A stretch of 64,000 nt of DNA from Acidobacterium sp. (GCA_002737365.1 NSIL01000002.1:62001-126000); one strand, 5' to 3'; shown: positions 1 through 9,077, counted from the stretch's first letter. Notes: generated by a model from the letters alone, not told the origin. Numbers and translations are program-made.

Positions 1-1
1 C

Positions 2-466
2 TTCTTCCGCGTCAACATGGACAAGAAGATCACGGTAACCGTGCCGGTCACCCTGCGCGGCGAAGCCCGTGGCGTGAAGGTCGACGGCGGCGTGCTCGAC
101 TTCGTCCACCGCGAGATCGAAGTCGAGGTGCTCCCGGCCGAGATTCCGAACTCGATCGAGATCGACGTGACCGATCTCGGCATCGGCGATGCCATCCACG
201 TGCGCGACGTCGCGGCCAACGCGGCCTGGACGCCGGTCACCGATTCCGACCTCATGCTCGTCCATATCATCACCATCAAGGTCGCTGAAGAGACGCCTGC
301 TGAAGGTGCCGCCGCGGCCCCGGCCGGTGGTGCCGCCGAACCCGAAGTGGCCAAGAAGGGCAAGACCGATAAGGACGGCGACGCCAAGGACGCCAAGGGC
401 GGCGACAAGAAGGACGACGGCAAGAAAAAGGACGACGGCAAGAAGAAGGACGATAAGAAGAAGTAA
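2..466 (+). CDS. rplY: 50S ribosomal protein L25/CTC, 5'-truncated by window edge
   Basis: This is the C-terminal part of ribosomal protein L25 (general stress protein CTC type), which binds 5S rRNA in the large subunit. The reading frame is open to the left edge (residues FFRVN precede the first in-frame ATG at 17), so the true start lies outside the window. The beta-barrel signature is clear: VPVTLRGEARGVKVDGGVLD and IEIDVTDLGIGDAIHVRD. The last ~50 residues are a lysine/aspartate-rich tail with GKKKDD repeats, longer than usual for the family. The TAA stop shares one base with the pth start (TAATG), suggesting coupled translation. Confidence 0.93.
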   Translation, partial: FFRVNMDKKITVTVPVTLRGEARGVKVDGGVLDFVHREIEVEVLPAEIPNSIEIDVTDLGIGDAIHVRDVAANAAWTPVTDSDLMLVHIITIKVAEETPAEGAAAAPAGGAAEPEVAKKGKTDKDGDAKDAKGGDKKDDGKKKDDGKKKDDKKK

Positions 467-1056
467 TGAAGCTGGTCGTCGGTCTCGGCAATCCCGGTTC
501 CGAGTACCGCGACACCCGTCACAACGTGGGCTTTCTCGTCGCCGACGAGATCGCCCGCCGCTGGCGGTTGTCGGATGCGTGGCGCGAGAAGTTCGAGGCG
601 CTGCATGTTAGGACCACGGTGGGCGACCAGGCGGTGATCGTCGCCAAGCCGCTTACCTTCATGAACCTCAGCGGGCAGGCGGTGGCCGGGCTCGCGGCGT
701 TTTACCAGATCGACCCGGCCGACGTGCTGGTGGTGACCGACGATGTGGCGCTGCCACTGGGGCGGTTGCGGGCGCGGCCTGACGGCGGCGCCGGCGGCCA
801 TAACGGGCTGAAGTCGATCATCCAGCACCTCGGCACGCCGGCGTTTCCGCGGGTGCGGGTGGGGGTGGGACGCGGCGACGATCGCCGCGACCTCGCGGAT
901 CACGTGCTCGGCCGGTTCGACGCCGGTGAGCGCGACACGGTTTCGGCGGCGGTGCTGCGCGCCGCCGATGCGTCGGAGAGATTTCTAACCGACGGAATTG
1001 AACGCGTGATGAGCGTGTTCAACGCAGCAGAGAAGCAAGACCCGGACCCTGCATAA
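466..1056 (+). CDS. pth: Peptidyl-tRNA hydrolase
   Basis: Pth releases tRNA from peptidyl-tRNA that has dropped off ribosomes. The 196-residue product has the normal family length. It opens with MKLVVGLGNPG and keeps the catalytic region: Asn in GLGNPG, the active-site His in RHNVGF, Asp in VVTDDVALP and the GGHNGLKSI segment. The start overlaps the rplY stop by one base. An rplY-pth pair is a widespread arrangement. The spacer to rpsF is 145 bases and contains a short tandem repeat. Confidence 0.97.
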   Translation: MKLVVGLGNPGSEYRDTRHNVGFLVADEIARRWRLSDAWREKFEALHVRTTVGDQAVIVAKPLTFMNLSGQAVAGLAAFYQIDPADVLVVTDDVALPLGRLRARPDGGAGGHNGLKSIIQHLGTPAFPRVRVGVGRGDDRRDLADHVLGRFDAGERDTVSAAVLRAADASERFLTDGIERVMSVFNAAEKQDPDPA

Positions 1057-1099
1057 GGCAGACCGGTTCTCCTTGCCACTACGGTGGCCAGGCGAAGGT

Positions 1100-1133
1100 T
1101 GGTCGGGCGGGTAGGACTGGTCGGGCGGGTAGG
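1100..1133 (+). repeat. Two-copy 18-bp-period tandem repeat
   Basis: A 16-base unit TGGTCGGGCGGGTAGG occurs at 1100-1115 and again at 1118-1133. It lies in the pth-rpsF spacer. No gene was found in this spacer; the rest is C-rich and non-coding in appearance up to the AAGGAG ribosome-binding site just before rpsF. Confidence 0.8.
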
Positions 1134-1201
1134 GAGCATTCCCCACCTGTCTCACCAGCCCCATCAGCCCCACCGGCCCGAACCCGTCCACAAGGAGCAG
1201 T

Positions 1202-1669
1202 ATGAGTAATCGCACCTACGAACTGATCTACGTCCTGAAGCCGGACGCGCCCGAGACGGAGGTCGCCGACATGCACAAGCAGGTTGCCGACATCGTCGAA
1301 CGCATGGGCGGCGCCATCGACAAGACCGAGAACGTCGCCCCCTGGGGCCGTCGTCGCCTCGCGTATGAGATCGGCCATCACAAGGAAGGCTTCTATGTCC
1401 TCGAAGTGATCACCGGCTCGGCCGAGTTGATGAAGGAAATCGATCGCCGACTCAAGGTGACCGAAGGCCTGCTGCGCCACCTGATCGTCCGCGTTGACGA
1501 GTCGACGATCAAGGCCGAGCGCATGCGGGCCAAGCGCACTGAAGAGTCGCGCCGCCGCCGTGTGGCGCGTGGCCTACCGCCCGATCGTCAGCCGGGTGAG
1601 GGTCCGCAGGGTGAAGATAACGACGATTCCGGCGACCTGATGTTCGACGGTGGGGAGATGGAGGCTTAA
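1202..1669 (+). CDS. rpsF: 30S ribosomal protein S6
   Basis: S6 is a small-subunit platform protein that pairs with S18. The N-terminus ([18 protein letters not shown]) and the segment [10 protein letters not shown] are diagnostic. At 155 residues it is about 20 longer than typical S6, with a basic then acidic C-terminal tail. The ATG at 1202 follows an AAGGAG ribosome-binding site. The rpsR gene begins one base after its stop, so S6 and S18 should be co-translated in equal amounts. Confidence 0.97.
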   Translation: MSNRTYELIYVLKPDAPETEVADMHKQVADIVERMGGAIDKTENVAPWGRRRLAYEIGHHKEGFYVLEVITGSAELMKEIDRRLKVTEGLLRHLIVRVDESTIKAERMRAKRTEESRRRRVARGLPPDRQPGEGPQGEDNDDSGDLMFDGGEMEA

Positions 1670-1670
1670 C

Positions 1671-1979
1671 ATGGCATTCGGTGGACCCAAGCGAGGCGGC
1701 CCGGGCGGAGCCCGTGGCAAGGATGCCAAGGACGCCAAGGGTGGCGACAAGCGTCGTGGTGGTGGATTCTTCCGGCGCCGGAAAGTCTGTAAGTTCTGCG
1801 CCGATAAGATCGACGACATCAACTACAAGGACGTCAAGCTGCTGAGCGGCTTCGTTCCCGAGCGTGGCAAGGTGTTGCCGCGCCGGATTTCAGGGACCTG
1901 CGCCAAGCACCAGCGCGGCCTGCGCGTCGCAATCGTTCGTGCGCGCCAGCTCGCCCTGCTGCCATACGCCGCGGATTAA
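1671..1979 (+). CDS. rpsR: 30S ribosomal protein S18, zinc-type, extended N-terminus
   Basis: The 102-residue product carries the S18 core ([18 protein letters not shown] and [10 protein letters not shown]). It keeps cysteines at CKFC (residues 40 and 43) and GTCAKHQR, so it is a cysteine-containing, probably zinc-binding S18. The first ~35 residues are a Gly/Lys/Asp-rich extension including [11 protein letters not shown], nearly identical in DNA and protein to the tail of L25 in this window. The ATG at 1671 is chosen because an upstream in-frame ATG at 1650 would overlap rpsF by 20 bases. Confidence 0.96.
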   Translation: MAFGGPKRGGPGGARGKDAKDAKGGDKRRGGGFFRRRKVCKFCADKIDDINYKDVKLLSGFVPERGKVLPRRISGTCAKHQRGLRVAIVRARQLALLPYAAD

Positions 1980-1992
1980 GGGAACACGAACA

Positions 1993-2439
1993 ATGGAAAT
2001 CATTCTCCGGGATCACGTGGACCACGTGGGCAAGCGCGGCGACGTCGTCAAGGTCGCCGATGGCTACGCTCGCAACTACCTGCTGCCGCGCAAGCTGGCT
2101 CTGCCGGCGACCGAGGCGAACAAGAACTGGATCGCGCGCGAGCGGAAGATCTCCGAGTCGCGTGAAGGCGAAGAGCGCGTGGCCGCCGAAGCGCTGGCCG
2201 AACGGCTGGTCGCCCTCGAGCTGCAGATTGCCCGCAAGGTGGGCGACAACGACACCATGTACGGGTCGGTGACCAACGGCGACCTTGCGGACCTGATCAA
2301 GGAAAAAGGTTTCGATCTCGACCGCCGCAAGATCTTGTTGCCCGACCCGCTGCGCGCACTCGGTGAAGTGCTCGTGCCGGTGAAGCTGCACCGTGACGTG
2401 ACGGCGCAACTCAAGGTCACGATCGTCAAAGAAGCCTAA
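1993..2439 (+). CDS. rplI: 50S ribosomal protein L9
   Basis: L9 binds 23S rRNA near the L1 stalk. The 148-residue product starts MEIILRDHVDHVGKRGDVV and contains GYARNYLLPRKLA, both family signatures. A long central helix and a C-terminal RNA-binding domain follow (YGSVTNGDLADLI). The ATG at 1993 is the conserved start; the frame is open further upstream but that part overlaps rpsR. The order rpsF-rpsR-rplI-dnaB is conserved in many bacteria. Confidence 0.97.
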   Translation: MEIILRDHVDHVGKRGDVVKVADGYARNYLLPRKLALPATEANKNWIARERKISESREGEERVAAEALAERLVALELQIARKVGDNDTMYGSVTNGDLADLIKEKGFDLDRRKILLPDPLRALGEVLVPVKLHRDVTAQLKVTIVKEA

Positions 2440-2456
2440 GAGGGCTCCCGCCCGCT

Positions 2457-3824
2457 ATGGCCGAGACCGCCGCCCCGGCACCGCTCCGCACCCTGCCTCA
2501 TAACCTCGAGGCGGAGCGGTCGGTGCTGGGCGCGATTCTGATCGATAACGACACCTACAACGTGGCGGCGGCGATGCTCGACGCCAAGGCCTTCTTCCGG
2601 GATGCGCACCGGCGCATCTTCGAACGGATGGCCGACCTGTCGGAGCGCAGCCAGCCGATCGATTTGGTGACGCTGAAAGAAGAGCTCGAGCGCGCGAGTG
2701 AGCTGGACGAGGTCGGCGGCCCCGCCTACATCGCGTCGCTGGTGGACGGAGTGCCACGCTCGACCAACGTCGAGTACTACGCGCAGATCGTCAAGGAGAA
2801 GGCGACGCTGCGCAGCCTGATCTTTTCGGCCAACAAGATTGTCTCGAGCGCCTACGAGGCCGACCAGGAAGCCGACCTGATCCTGGACGAGGCCGAAAGC
2901 GCGATCTTCGCGGTCGCCGAAGACCGCATCAAGACCGGCTTCGTGGCGATGCGCGACCTGGTGCGCGAGAGCTATCCGAAGATCGAAAAGCTGTTCGAGA
3001 ACAAGACCTTCGTCACCGGCGTACCGACCGGTTTCCAGGACATCGACAAGAAGACCCGCGGCCTGCAGGCGGGCGACTTGGTGATCGTCGCCGCCCGGCC
3101 GTCGATGGGCAAGACCAGTCTCGTGCTCAACATCTGCCAGTACGTCGCCACGCACGGCGGCGTGGCCGGCTTCTTCAGCCTGGAAATGTCGAAAGAGTCG
3201 CTGTTCATGCGCATGCTGGCGTCTGAAGCGCAGATTGACATGTATCGATTGTTGAGCGGCCAGATTGGGCAAAAGGAATACGGGCAGATCACGCACGCGC
3301 TCGAGACCCTCAGCGAAGGGCAGCTGTTCATCGACGACACCGCCGGCATTGGCGTCATGGAGATGCGCGCCAAGGCGCGCCGCCTCAAGGCCGAACATGG
3401 CCTGAGCGTGCTGGCGATCGACTACGTGCAGTTGATGACCGGACGAGGCCGGTTCGAGAACCGCAACCTCGAACTGGCGTCGATCTCGCGCTCGCTCAAG
3501 GGCCTGGCCAAGGAACTGAGCGTGCCGATCATCGTACTGTCACAGTTGTCGCGCGCGCCGGAAGGCCGCTCGGACAAGCGCCCGATGCTGTCTGACCTGC
3601 GTGAATCCGGCGCCCTCGAACAGGACGCCGACGTCGTCTGCATGATCTTCCGCGAAGAGATGTACAAGACCGATGACACGCCGGCCGATTCAGACGGCGT
3701 CGCCGAGATCATCATCGCCAAGCAGCGTAACGGCCCGACCGGCACGGTCAAGCTGACCTTCCTGCGCGAGCAGACCCGGTTCGCCAACTACTCGGGCCCG
3801 GGCTACGCCGCCAGCGACGACTAG
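2457..3824 (+). CDS. dnaB: Replicative DNA helicase DnaB
   Basis: DnaB is the hexameric 5'-3' helicase that unwinds DNA at the replication fork. The 455-residue protein has the N-terminal DnaB domain (PHNLEAERSVLGAILIDND) and a RecA-like C-terminal ATPase. Walker A is ARPSMGKTS at about residues 211-219; Walker B is VLAIDYVQLM. No intein is present. It ends just before a 54-bp palindromic repeat, which may terminate the rpsF-dnaB operon. Confidence 0.97.
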   Translation: MAETAAPAPLRTLPHNLEAERSVLGAILIDNDTYNVAAAMLDAKAFFRDAHRRIFERMADLSERSQPIDLVTLKEELERASELDEVGGPAYIASLVDGVPRSTNVEYYAQIVKEKATLRSLIFSANKIVSSAYEADQEADLILDEAESAIFAVAEDRIKTGFVAMRDLVRESYPKIEKLFENKTFVTGVPTGFQDIDKKTRGLQAGDLVIVAARPSMGKTSLVLNICQYVATHGGVAGFFSLEMSKESLFMRMLASEAQIDMYRLLSGQIGQKEYGQITHALETLSEGQLFIDDTAGIGVMEMRAKARRLKAEHGLSVLAIDYVQLMTGRGRFENRNLELASISRSLKGLAKELSVPIIVLSQLSRAPEGRSDKRPMLSDLRESGALEQDADVVCMIFREEMYKTDDTPADSDGVAEIIIAKQRNGPTGTVKLTFLREQTRFANYSGPGYAASDD

Positions 3825-3830
3825 TGCCAC

Positions 3831-3884
3831 GGTCTGGCTAAAGCCGGACACCACATCAAGGTGGCGTCCGGCTTTAGGCGGACC
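3831..3884. repeat. 54-bp double-armed palindromic repeat (family 1, full copy)
   Basis: Two 24-base arms (3831-3854 and 3861-3884) flank a 6-base loop (ATCAAG). The arms are reverse complements at 21 of 24 positions. The right arm contains the core GTCCGGCTTTAG. The same 24+6+24 design recurs at 54828-54881, and a lone right arm is at 49989-50012. The element lies between dnaB and alr and could act as a terminator, though no T-run follows. Confidence 0.85.
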
Positions 3885-3910
3885 ATGCCACCCTGTGCTG
3901 TAATCCTCCA

Positions 3911-5071
3911 GTGACCCGCTGTACCACCGCGCGCGTCGATCTGGCCGCCCTCGACCGGAACTTCCGCGCCATCGGTTGGTACCTCCAGGACGAGGCGTCG
4001 CTCAACCGCAGCGCCGGCCGCGGCGCCGTGCGTCCTCCCGGCATCATCGCCGTCGTCAAGGCCAACGCCTACGGACATGGCGCGCGACCGGTGGCCAAGA
4101 CCCTTGAGGCCGCCGGTGCCACCATGCTCGCCGTCGCTGACATTGAAGAGGGCGTCGACCTGCGCAGGTCGGGCATTCACGCACCGATTCTGGTGTTTGG
4201 CGCACTGAGCGTCAGCGATCTCGACGGCGTCTTCGACCACGACCTGACGCCGACCATTTCCAGTCCCGCCGCCGGTGCGGCACTGCAGGCCGTCGCGGAC
4301 AAGCGCGGGACGAAGCTGCGATATCACTTGAAGATCGATACCGGGATGAACCGCCTGGGGTTCCGCCACGACAACCTGCGGCGGACGCTGCCGGCGTTGT
4401 TGTCGAGTCCCAACCTGTCGCTCGACGCGGTCCACACGCATTTCGGTAGTGCCGACGAACCAGGGCACCAGTTGTTCGACGACCAGCGCACCCGATTTGA
4501 GTCGGCGTGCCACGTGCTTGACGAACTGTCCGCCGGCCCGCGCCTGCGGCACGCCGCCAACTCGGCTGCGCTGCTGCGCGATTCGCGCGTCTGGTACGAC
4601 TTGGTCCGGCCCGGGCTGTTGCTCTATGGCCTGGTGCCGCCGCCGCTGGGGTCAACGCTGCCACTCGCGCCCGTCATGTCCCTCACCAGCCGGGTCGTCG
4701 CCGTCAAAGGCGTGCGGGCGGGGGAGACCGTCGGCTATGGCGGCCGCTTCACCGCCGACCGGGCCGTGACCTTAGCTGTCATTCCCGCCGGCTACGCTGA
4801 TGGCCTGGATCGACGCCTGGAGGGACGAGGCGCGGTCCTGATTCGAGGCCGTCGCGCCGCCATCGTCGGCGCCGTGAGCATGGACATGCTGACGGTCGAC
4901 GTTACGGACATCGACGCCGTCGGGCCGGGCGATGAAGTGGTGTTCCTGGGATCGCAGGGCAGCGAGCCGCAGCAAACGATCGATGCGCGGGAGATGGCGG
5001 CCTGGATTGGGACGATCCCCTACGAGATCCTGTGTCGCCTCGGCGCTCGCGTGGAACGCAAGTATGCATGA
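3911..5071 (+). CDS. alr: Alanine racemase
   Basis: Alr is a PLP enzyme that converts L- to D-alanine for peptidoglycan. The 386-residue product has the PLP-lysine motif AVVKANAYGHG (Lys50), the TGMNRLGF segment, and the VGYGGRF segment that carries the catalytic tyrosine of the C-terminal domain. The C-terminus PYEILCRLGARVER is typical. The start is GTG at 3911; no in-frame ATG precedes the conserved ARVDLAALDRNFRAI. The gene sits between two palindromic repeats and may be its own unit. Confidence 0.95.
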   Translation: MTRCTTARVDLAALDRNFRAIGWYLQDEASLNRSAGRGAVRPPGIIAVVKANAYGHGARPVAKTLEAAGATMLAVADIEEGVDLRRSGIHAPILVFGALSVSDLDGVFDHDLTPTISSPAAGAALQAVADKRGTKLRYHLKIDTGMNRLGFRHDNLRRTLPALLSSPNLSLDAVHTHFGSADEPGHQLFDDQRTRFESACHVLDELSAGPRLRHAANSAALLRDSRVWYDLVRPGLLLYGLVPPPLGSTLPLAPVMSLTSRVVAVKGVRAGETVGYGGRFTADRAVTLAVIPAGYADGLDRRLEGRGAVLIRGRRAAIVGAVSMDMLTVDVTDIDAVGPGDEVVFLGSQGSEPQQTIDAREMAAWIGTIPYEILCRLGARVERKYA

Positions 5072-5075
5072 ACAA

Positions 5076-5141
5076 ACACGCAGGTCACGAAGGCCACGAA
5101 GTTTGTCTGAAGTTCCTTCGTGTTCTTCGTGAACTTCGTGT
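5076..5141. repeat. Long imperfect hairpin repeat (CTTCGTG family)
   Basis: Arms at 5076-5101 and 5116-5141 are reverse complements at 22 of 26 positions, with a 14-base loop. The motif CACGAAG/CTTCGTG is repeated inside each arm. It occupies almost the whole alr-radA spacer. It could work as a terminator or RNA stabiliser. It has no coding potential that I can see. Confidence 0.75.
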
Positions 5142-5156
5142 TTACATTGAAAGCCC

Positions 5157-6536
5157 ATGAAATCAGCCAACAAGCCCGTGTTCGTCTGCCAGGAGTGCGG
5201 CACGCAGCAGCCCAAGTGGCAAGGCAAGTGCCACGACTGCGGCGCGTTCAACTCGTTTGTTGAGGAACGCGTGACCGAGCCGAGTGCCGGCCCAGCCGAG
5301 CATCGCTACTCGACGCTCGGCGTCGTCTCGCATGGCGCCAAGAAGTACGCTGACATCGAGGCGTCCGACGCGGATCGCATCTCCACTGGAATCACCGAGT
5401 TTGATCGCGTGCTGGGCGGCGGCATCGTTCCCGGATCGCTGATCCTACTGGGCGGTGAACCGGGCATTGGCAAGTCCACGCTGCTGCTGCAGGCGGCCGC
5501 GAACTTCGCGCACCACGTCGGTCCCGTGTTGTATGCCTCGGGCGAAGAGTCTGAACATCAGATCAAGTCGCGCGGCGACCGGTTGGGCGTCGGCGAGGCG
5601 CCGCTCTATTTGCTCGCCGAGACGTGCATCGAGCGGATTCTCGAGGAGGTGGGGCGCGTCAAGCCGGCACTGCTGGTGGTCGACTCCGTGCAGACGGTGT
5701 TCTCGCTGAAGTTCCAGTCGGCGCCCGGCAGCATTGGCCAGGTCCGCGAGGCGGCCACCCAGTTCCTGTTTATGGCCAAGGGCCACAACATCCCGACCTT
5801 CCTCGTCGGCCATGTGACCAAGGACGGCAACATCGCCGGCCCCAAGGCGCTCGAACATGTCGTCGACACGGTGCTCTACTTCGAGGGCGAGCGGCATCAC
5901 TCGCATCGGGTCGTGCGCGCGGTGAAGAACCGGTTCGGGGCCATCAGCGAACTCGGCGTGTTCGAGATGACCGGCATCGGCTTGCGGCCCGTGCCCAATC
6001 CATCGGCGATGTTCCTGGCCGAACGTCCGACCGCGACCCCGGGTTCAGCGGTGCTGTGCTGCCTCGAGGGAACGCGCCCCTTGCTGGTCGAGGTGCAGGC
6101 GCTCGTCAGCACCAGCAGCTACGGCACCTCGCGCCGCATGGCGGTGGGGATCGACCAGAACCGCCTCTCGCTGTTGCTCGCCGTGCTCGAGAAGCGCGCC
6201 GGCCTGCACCTGGTGTCGGACGATGTGTTCGTGAATATTGCGGGGGGCATGAGCATCGACGAGCCGGCCGTCGACTTGGGCATTGTGGCCGCGGTGGCTT
6301 CGAGCCTGCGCAATCGCCCGGTCGCGCCCGCAACGGCCGTCTTCGGCGAGGTCGGACTCGGCGGAGAGATTCGCGGCGTATCGCAGGCCAACCTGCGGAT
6401 CCGAGAGGCCGAACAAATGGGCTTCACCCGTATCGTCCTGCCGGCGTCGAACATCGATGCCAGTGAAGAATCGGGCAAGGCCGAGCTCGTCGGTGTCCGT
6501 TCCGTCGGCGAGGCGCTCGACATGCTGCTGCAGTAG
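5157..6536 (+). CDS. radA: DNA repair protein RadA
   Basis: RadA (Sms) is a RecA-like ATPase that helps process recombination intermediates. The 459-residue protein has an N-terminal zinc finger with Cys11, Cys14, Cys25 and Cys28. Walker A (GGEPGIGKSTLLL) is near residue 100. The RadA-specific KNRFG motif and a C-terminal Lon-protease-like domain (DLGIVAAVASSLRNRPV, GEVGLGGEIRGV) are present. The ATG at 5157 directly precedes the zinc finger. The next gene is a PIN-TRAM protein, as in many Firmicutes and Acidobacteria. Confidence 0.97.
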   Translation: MKSANKPVFVCQECGTQQPKWQGKCHDCGAFNSFVEERVTEPSAGPAEHRYSTLGVVSHGAKKYADIEASDADRISTGITEFDRVLGGGIVPGSLILLGGEPGIGKSTLLLQAAANFAHHVGPVLYASGEESEHQIKSRGDRLGVGEAPLYLLAETCIERILEEVGRVKPALLVVDSVQTVFSLKFQSAPGSIGQVREAATQFLFMAKGHNIPTFLVGHVTKDGNIAGPKALEHVVDTVLYFEGERHHSHRVVRAVKNRFGAISELGVFEMTGIGLRPVPNPSAMFLAERPTATPGSAVLCCLEGTRPLLVEVQALVSTSSYGTSRRMAVGIDQNRLSLLLAVLEKRAGLHLVSDDVFVNIAGGMSIDEPAVDLGIVAAVASSLRNRPVAPATAVFGEVGLGGEIRGVSQANLRIREAEQMGFTRIVLPASNIDASEESGKAELVGVRSVGEALDMLLQ

Positions 6537-6625
6537 GTCCTCAGGCCCCCAAGACTCCTTGACCTCGTTACCCCAGCGGCCATAAGGTTGCCGGATACCT
6601 TCCCGCGGTTTCGCGGGGCTTTGAT

Positions 6626-7696
6626 ATGGCCTGGTTCATAGTCGCGCGGCTCGTCTTCATAGCGGCGGTCTCGGTGTCAGCCGTGATGCTGAAGCCGCTT
6701 GGTGCCGATTTGCCGAGCAACCTCGCCCTGGGCGGCGGCCTGGCCGTGATTGCGGTGACCTTCGAATGGATGCTCCGCAAGACCGCGGTCACGCACATGC
6801 TCGGCGCGTTCCTCGGCGGTGCGATTGGCCTGCTGCTGGCCAAGGGCATCAGCGAAGCGCTGTTCTGGATCGATCACGGCGACCAGCGGGTCGCCTTCAT
6901 GCACAGCTTCATCCTGTTGGTGTTCCCGTATATCGGCGCAGTCGTCGGCGGGCGCAAGGGCGAGTGGCTCGAGCCGGCACGTCTGATCGCCCTGTTTCGC
7001 GCCGCCGGACCCGAGCGCCACTACAAGATCCTGGACACCTCGGTGATCATCGACGGCCGCATCGCCGACTTGTGCGAGACCGGGTTCATCGATGGCGCCA
7101 TGGTGGTGCCGCAGTTCGTACTCAAGGAACTGCAAATGGTCGCCGACTCCTCGGACTCGATGAAGCGTAACCGCGGCCGTCGTGGCCTCGACATCCTGCA
7201 GAAGATCCAGAAGATGTCCGGTGTCGAAGTGGTGATCTCCGACGTCGATTTCCCCGAGGTCAAGGAAGTGGACCTCAAGCTGATCGAGCTGGCGCGGACG
7301 CTGACGGGAAAAATCGTCACCAACGATTTCAATCTCAACAAGGTGGCCCAACTGCGCGGCGTGTCGGTGCTGAACATCAACGAGCTCGCCAACGTGCTGA
7401 AGCCGGTGGTGCTGCCGGGCGAGATCATGAAGGTGTTCATCCTCAAGGAAGGCAAGGAATACAACCAGGGTGTCGCCTACCTGGATGACGGCACGATGGT
7501 GGTCGTCGACAACGCCCGTAAGATGATCAGCAAGACCATCGACATCGCGGTGACCAGCGTGCTGCAGACCACCGCTGGAAAAATGATCTTCGGGCGTTAC
7601 CTCGAACCCGGCGGCGCACAGGCCTCCGCGCCGCGCGTGACCTCGTCGGCGCAAGCCATCGTCCCGCCCTCGCCGATCGTCGCCACAGATCGGTAA
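6626..7696 (+). CDS. Membrane-anchored PIN-TRAM domain protein (YacL-like)
   Basis: The 356-residue protein has four predicted membrane helices in the first ~120 residues. A PIN nuclease-like domain follows (KILDTSVIIDGRIADL, then VTNDFNLNKVAQL, with conserved acidic residues), then a C-terminal TRAM RNA-binding domain (EYNQGVAYLDDGTMVVV). This is the architecture of YacL-type proteins, usually found between radA and ispD. The RNA substrate is not known to me. In this genome ispDF lies 15.6 kb downstream, separated by accessory genes. Confidence 0.9.
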   Translation: MAWFIVARLVFIAAVSVSAVMLKPLGADLPSNLALGGGLAVIAVTFEWMLRKTAVTHMLGAFLGGAIGLLLAKGISEALFWIDHGDQRVAFMHSFILLVFPYIGAVVGGRKGEWLEPARLIALFRAAGPERHYKILDTSVIIDGRIADLCETGFIDGAMVVPQFVLKELQMVADSSDSMKRNRGRRGLDILQKIQKMSGVEVVISDVDFPEVKEVDLKLIELARTLTGKIVTNDFNLNKVAQLRGVSVLNINELANVLKPVVLPGEIMKVFILKEGKEYNQGVAYLDDGTMVVVDNARKMISKTIDIAVTSVLQTTAGKMIFGRYLEPGGAQASAPRVTSSAQAIVPPSPIVATDR

Positions 7697-7705
7697 TTCT
7701 GGACC

Positions 7706-8440
7706 TTGTCCTTCCATCTGTTCCGGACCGTCCTCTTTCTCATTCCGTCGATTGCGGTTTACACGATCATCCTCGGCATCGCCTCGATCACGTCGAGCTT
7801 CTTCGACCGCAAAGGTCATTTCGGACATGGCTGCGCGCGGCTGTGGTCGCGGCTGATCCTGATGACGACCGGCGTGACAGTCACGGTTGAGGGGCTCGAC
7901 CGCGTGGTGCCGGGCAAGACCTACGTGTTCGTGGCGAACCACCAGAGCATTTACGACATCCCGGTGTTGTTCTGGTCCATTCCCTTTCAACTACGCATCA
8001 TCGCGAAAGCGTCGCTCGGCAACTTCCCCATGCTCGGACCGCACCTGAAGCGGACCGGGCACATGCTCGTGGACCGCAGCCGGCCCGACAAGGCCGGTAT
8101 TCTCGGGTGGGCCAGCCGGCTCACGTCGAACGGCCTGTCGCTGATCGTGTTTCCGGAAGGCACGCGCAGCCGCACCGGCATGATGGGCAAGTTCAAGGGC
8201 GGCAGTCTCCTGCTGGCCATGCAGGCCGGGTTGCCGCTGGTGCCGATCTCCGTGATTGGCAGCCGCCACGTCATGAAGAAGGGCGAACTGACGACGCGTC
8301 CGGGACATGTCACGCTGCTGGTGCACGGACCGATCGAGACGACGGCGAACGCCGAGCCGACGCCGGCGCAGATTCGCGCGCTGGCTGAACAGGTGCGTGA
8401 AGTGATCCGTCCGGCGGTGGAGGCCGAAGCCAATGCCTGA
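7706..8440 (+). CDS. plsC: 1-acyl-sn-glycerol-3-phosphate acyltransferase (PlsC family)
   Basis: This family acylates lysophosphatidic acid to phosphatidic acid at the membrane. The 244-residue product has an N-terminal hydrophobic segment, the acyltransferase motif NHQSIYD (the HX4D box), the substrate-binding FPEGTRSRTG box, and VPISVIGS. The start is TTG at 7706, 9 bases after the previous stop; no ATG lies close enough to keep the N-terminal helix. The 3' end overlaps the next gene by 8 bases, so the two are co-translated. Confidence 0.9.
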   Translation: MSFHLFRTVLFLIPSIAVYTIILGIASITSSFFDRKGHFGHGCARLWSRLILMTTGVTVTVEGLDRVVPGKTYVFVANHQSIYDIPVLFWSIPFQLRIIAKASLGNFPMLGPHLKRTGHMLVDRSRPDKAGILGWASRLTSNGLSLIVFPEGTRSRTGMMGKFKGGSLLLAMQAGLPLVPISVIGSRHVMKKGELTTRPGHVTLLVHGPIETTANAEPTPAQIRALAEQVREVIRPAVEAEANA

Positions 8441-9077
8441 TTCGATCTTCACGCTGGCGCCAGAACTTGGCGCCATCGTGCGACCAGGACTGATCTGGTG
8501 GAGCGGGGCCGCGGTCGTCGCCCGCGACCATCGGCTCGATCCCCTGCTGGCCGCTGCCGAGGCCCGCGTCCGCTTGACGCCACCCGCTGACGCGGACGCC
8601 GTGCGGACGATGTACAAACGGGTGGGTATCGATCCCACCAAGACCCGTCCGTCGAACGAGGCGCTGCTGCGCCGCGTGCGCAAGGGTGACACCATTCCTC
8701 GCATCAACTCGCTGGTCGACATCGTCAACTGGTGTTCGCTCGAATTCCAGTTGCCGTACGGGTTGTACGACCTCTCGAAGATCAATGGGCCGGTGACGAT
8801 CAGACTGGGCGCGGATGGGGAGTCCTACCCGGGCATCCGCAAGGACGATGTCAACGTCAGTGGCCGGATTACGGTGGCTGATGCGACTGGTGCTTTCGGG
8901 AATCCCACCTCTGACTCGGCACGCACCATGGTCACGACGGCCACGACCGACGCGCTGGTCGTGATCTACGCCCCGGCCGAGATCGCCTCGGCCCAGGTCC
9001 GGCGCGTGCTGGATGTCACGTCCAGCCGGCTGGCCGATATCGTGGGCGGCCACGAGACCGCGCGAAGCACCACGTAA
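8433..9077 (+). CDS. B3/B4 tRNA-binding domain protein
   Basis: The 214-residue product resembles stand-alone B3/4 domains, related to the editing module of phenylalanyl-tRNA synthetase beta. Supporting segments are YKRVGIDPTKTRPSNEALLRR, INSLVDIVNWCSLE and LPYGLYDLSKINGPVTIRLG (each cited in part). Members are thought to clear mischarged tRNA or act on amino-acid-like substrates; this is family inference. The ATG at 8433 lies inside the plsC 3' end. A region of decayed coding sequence follows. Confidence 0.8.
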   Translation: MPDSIFTLAPELGAIVRPGLIWWSGAAVVARDHRLDPLLAAAEARVRLTPPADADAVRTMYKRVGIDPTKTRPSNEALLRRVRKGDTIPRINSLVDIVNWCSLEFQLPYGLYDLSKINGPVTIRLGADGESYPGIRKDDVNVSGRITVADATGAFGNPTSDSARTMVTTATTDALVVIYAPAEIASAQVRRVLDVTSSRLADIVGGHETARSTT

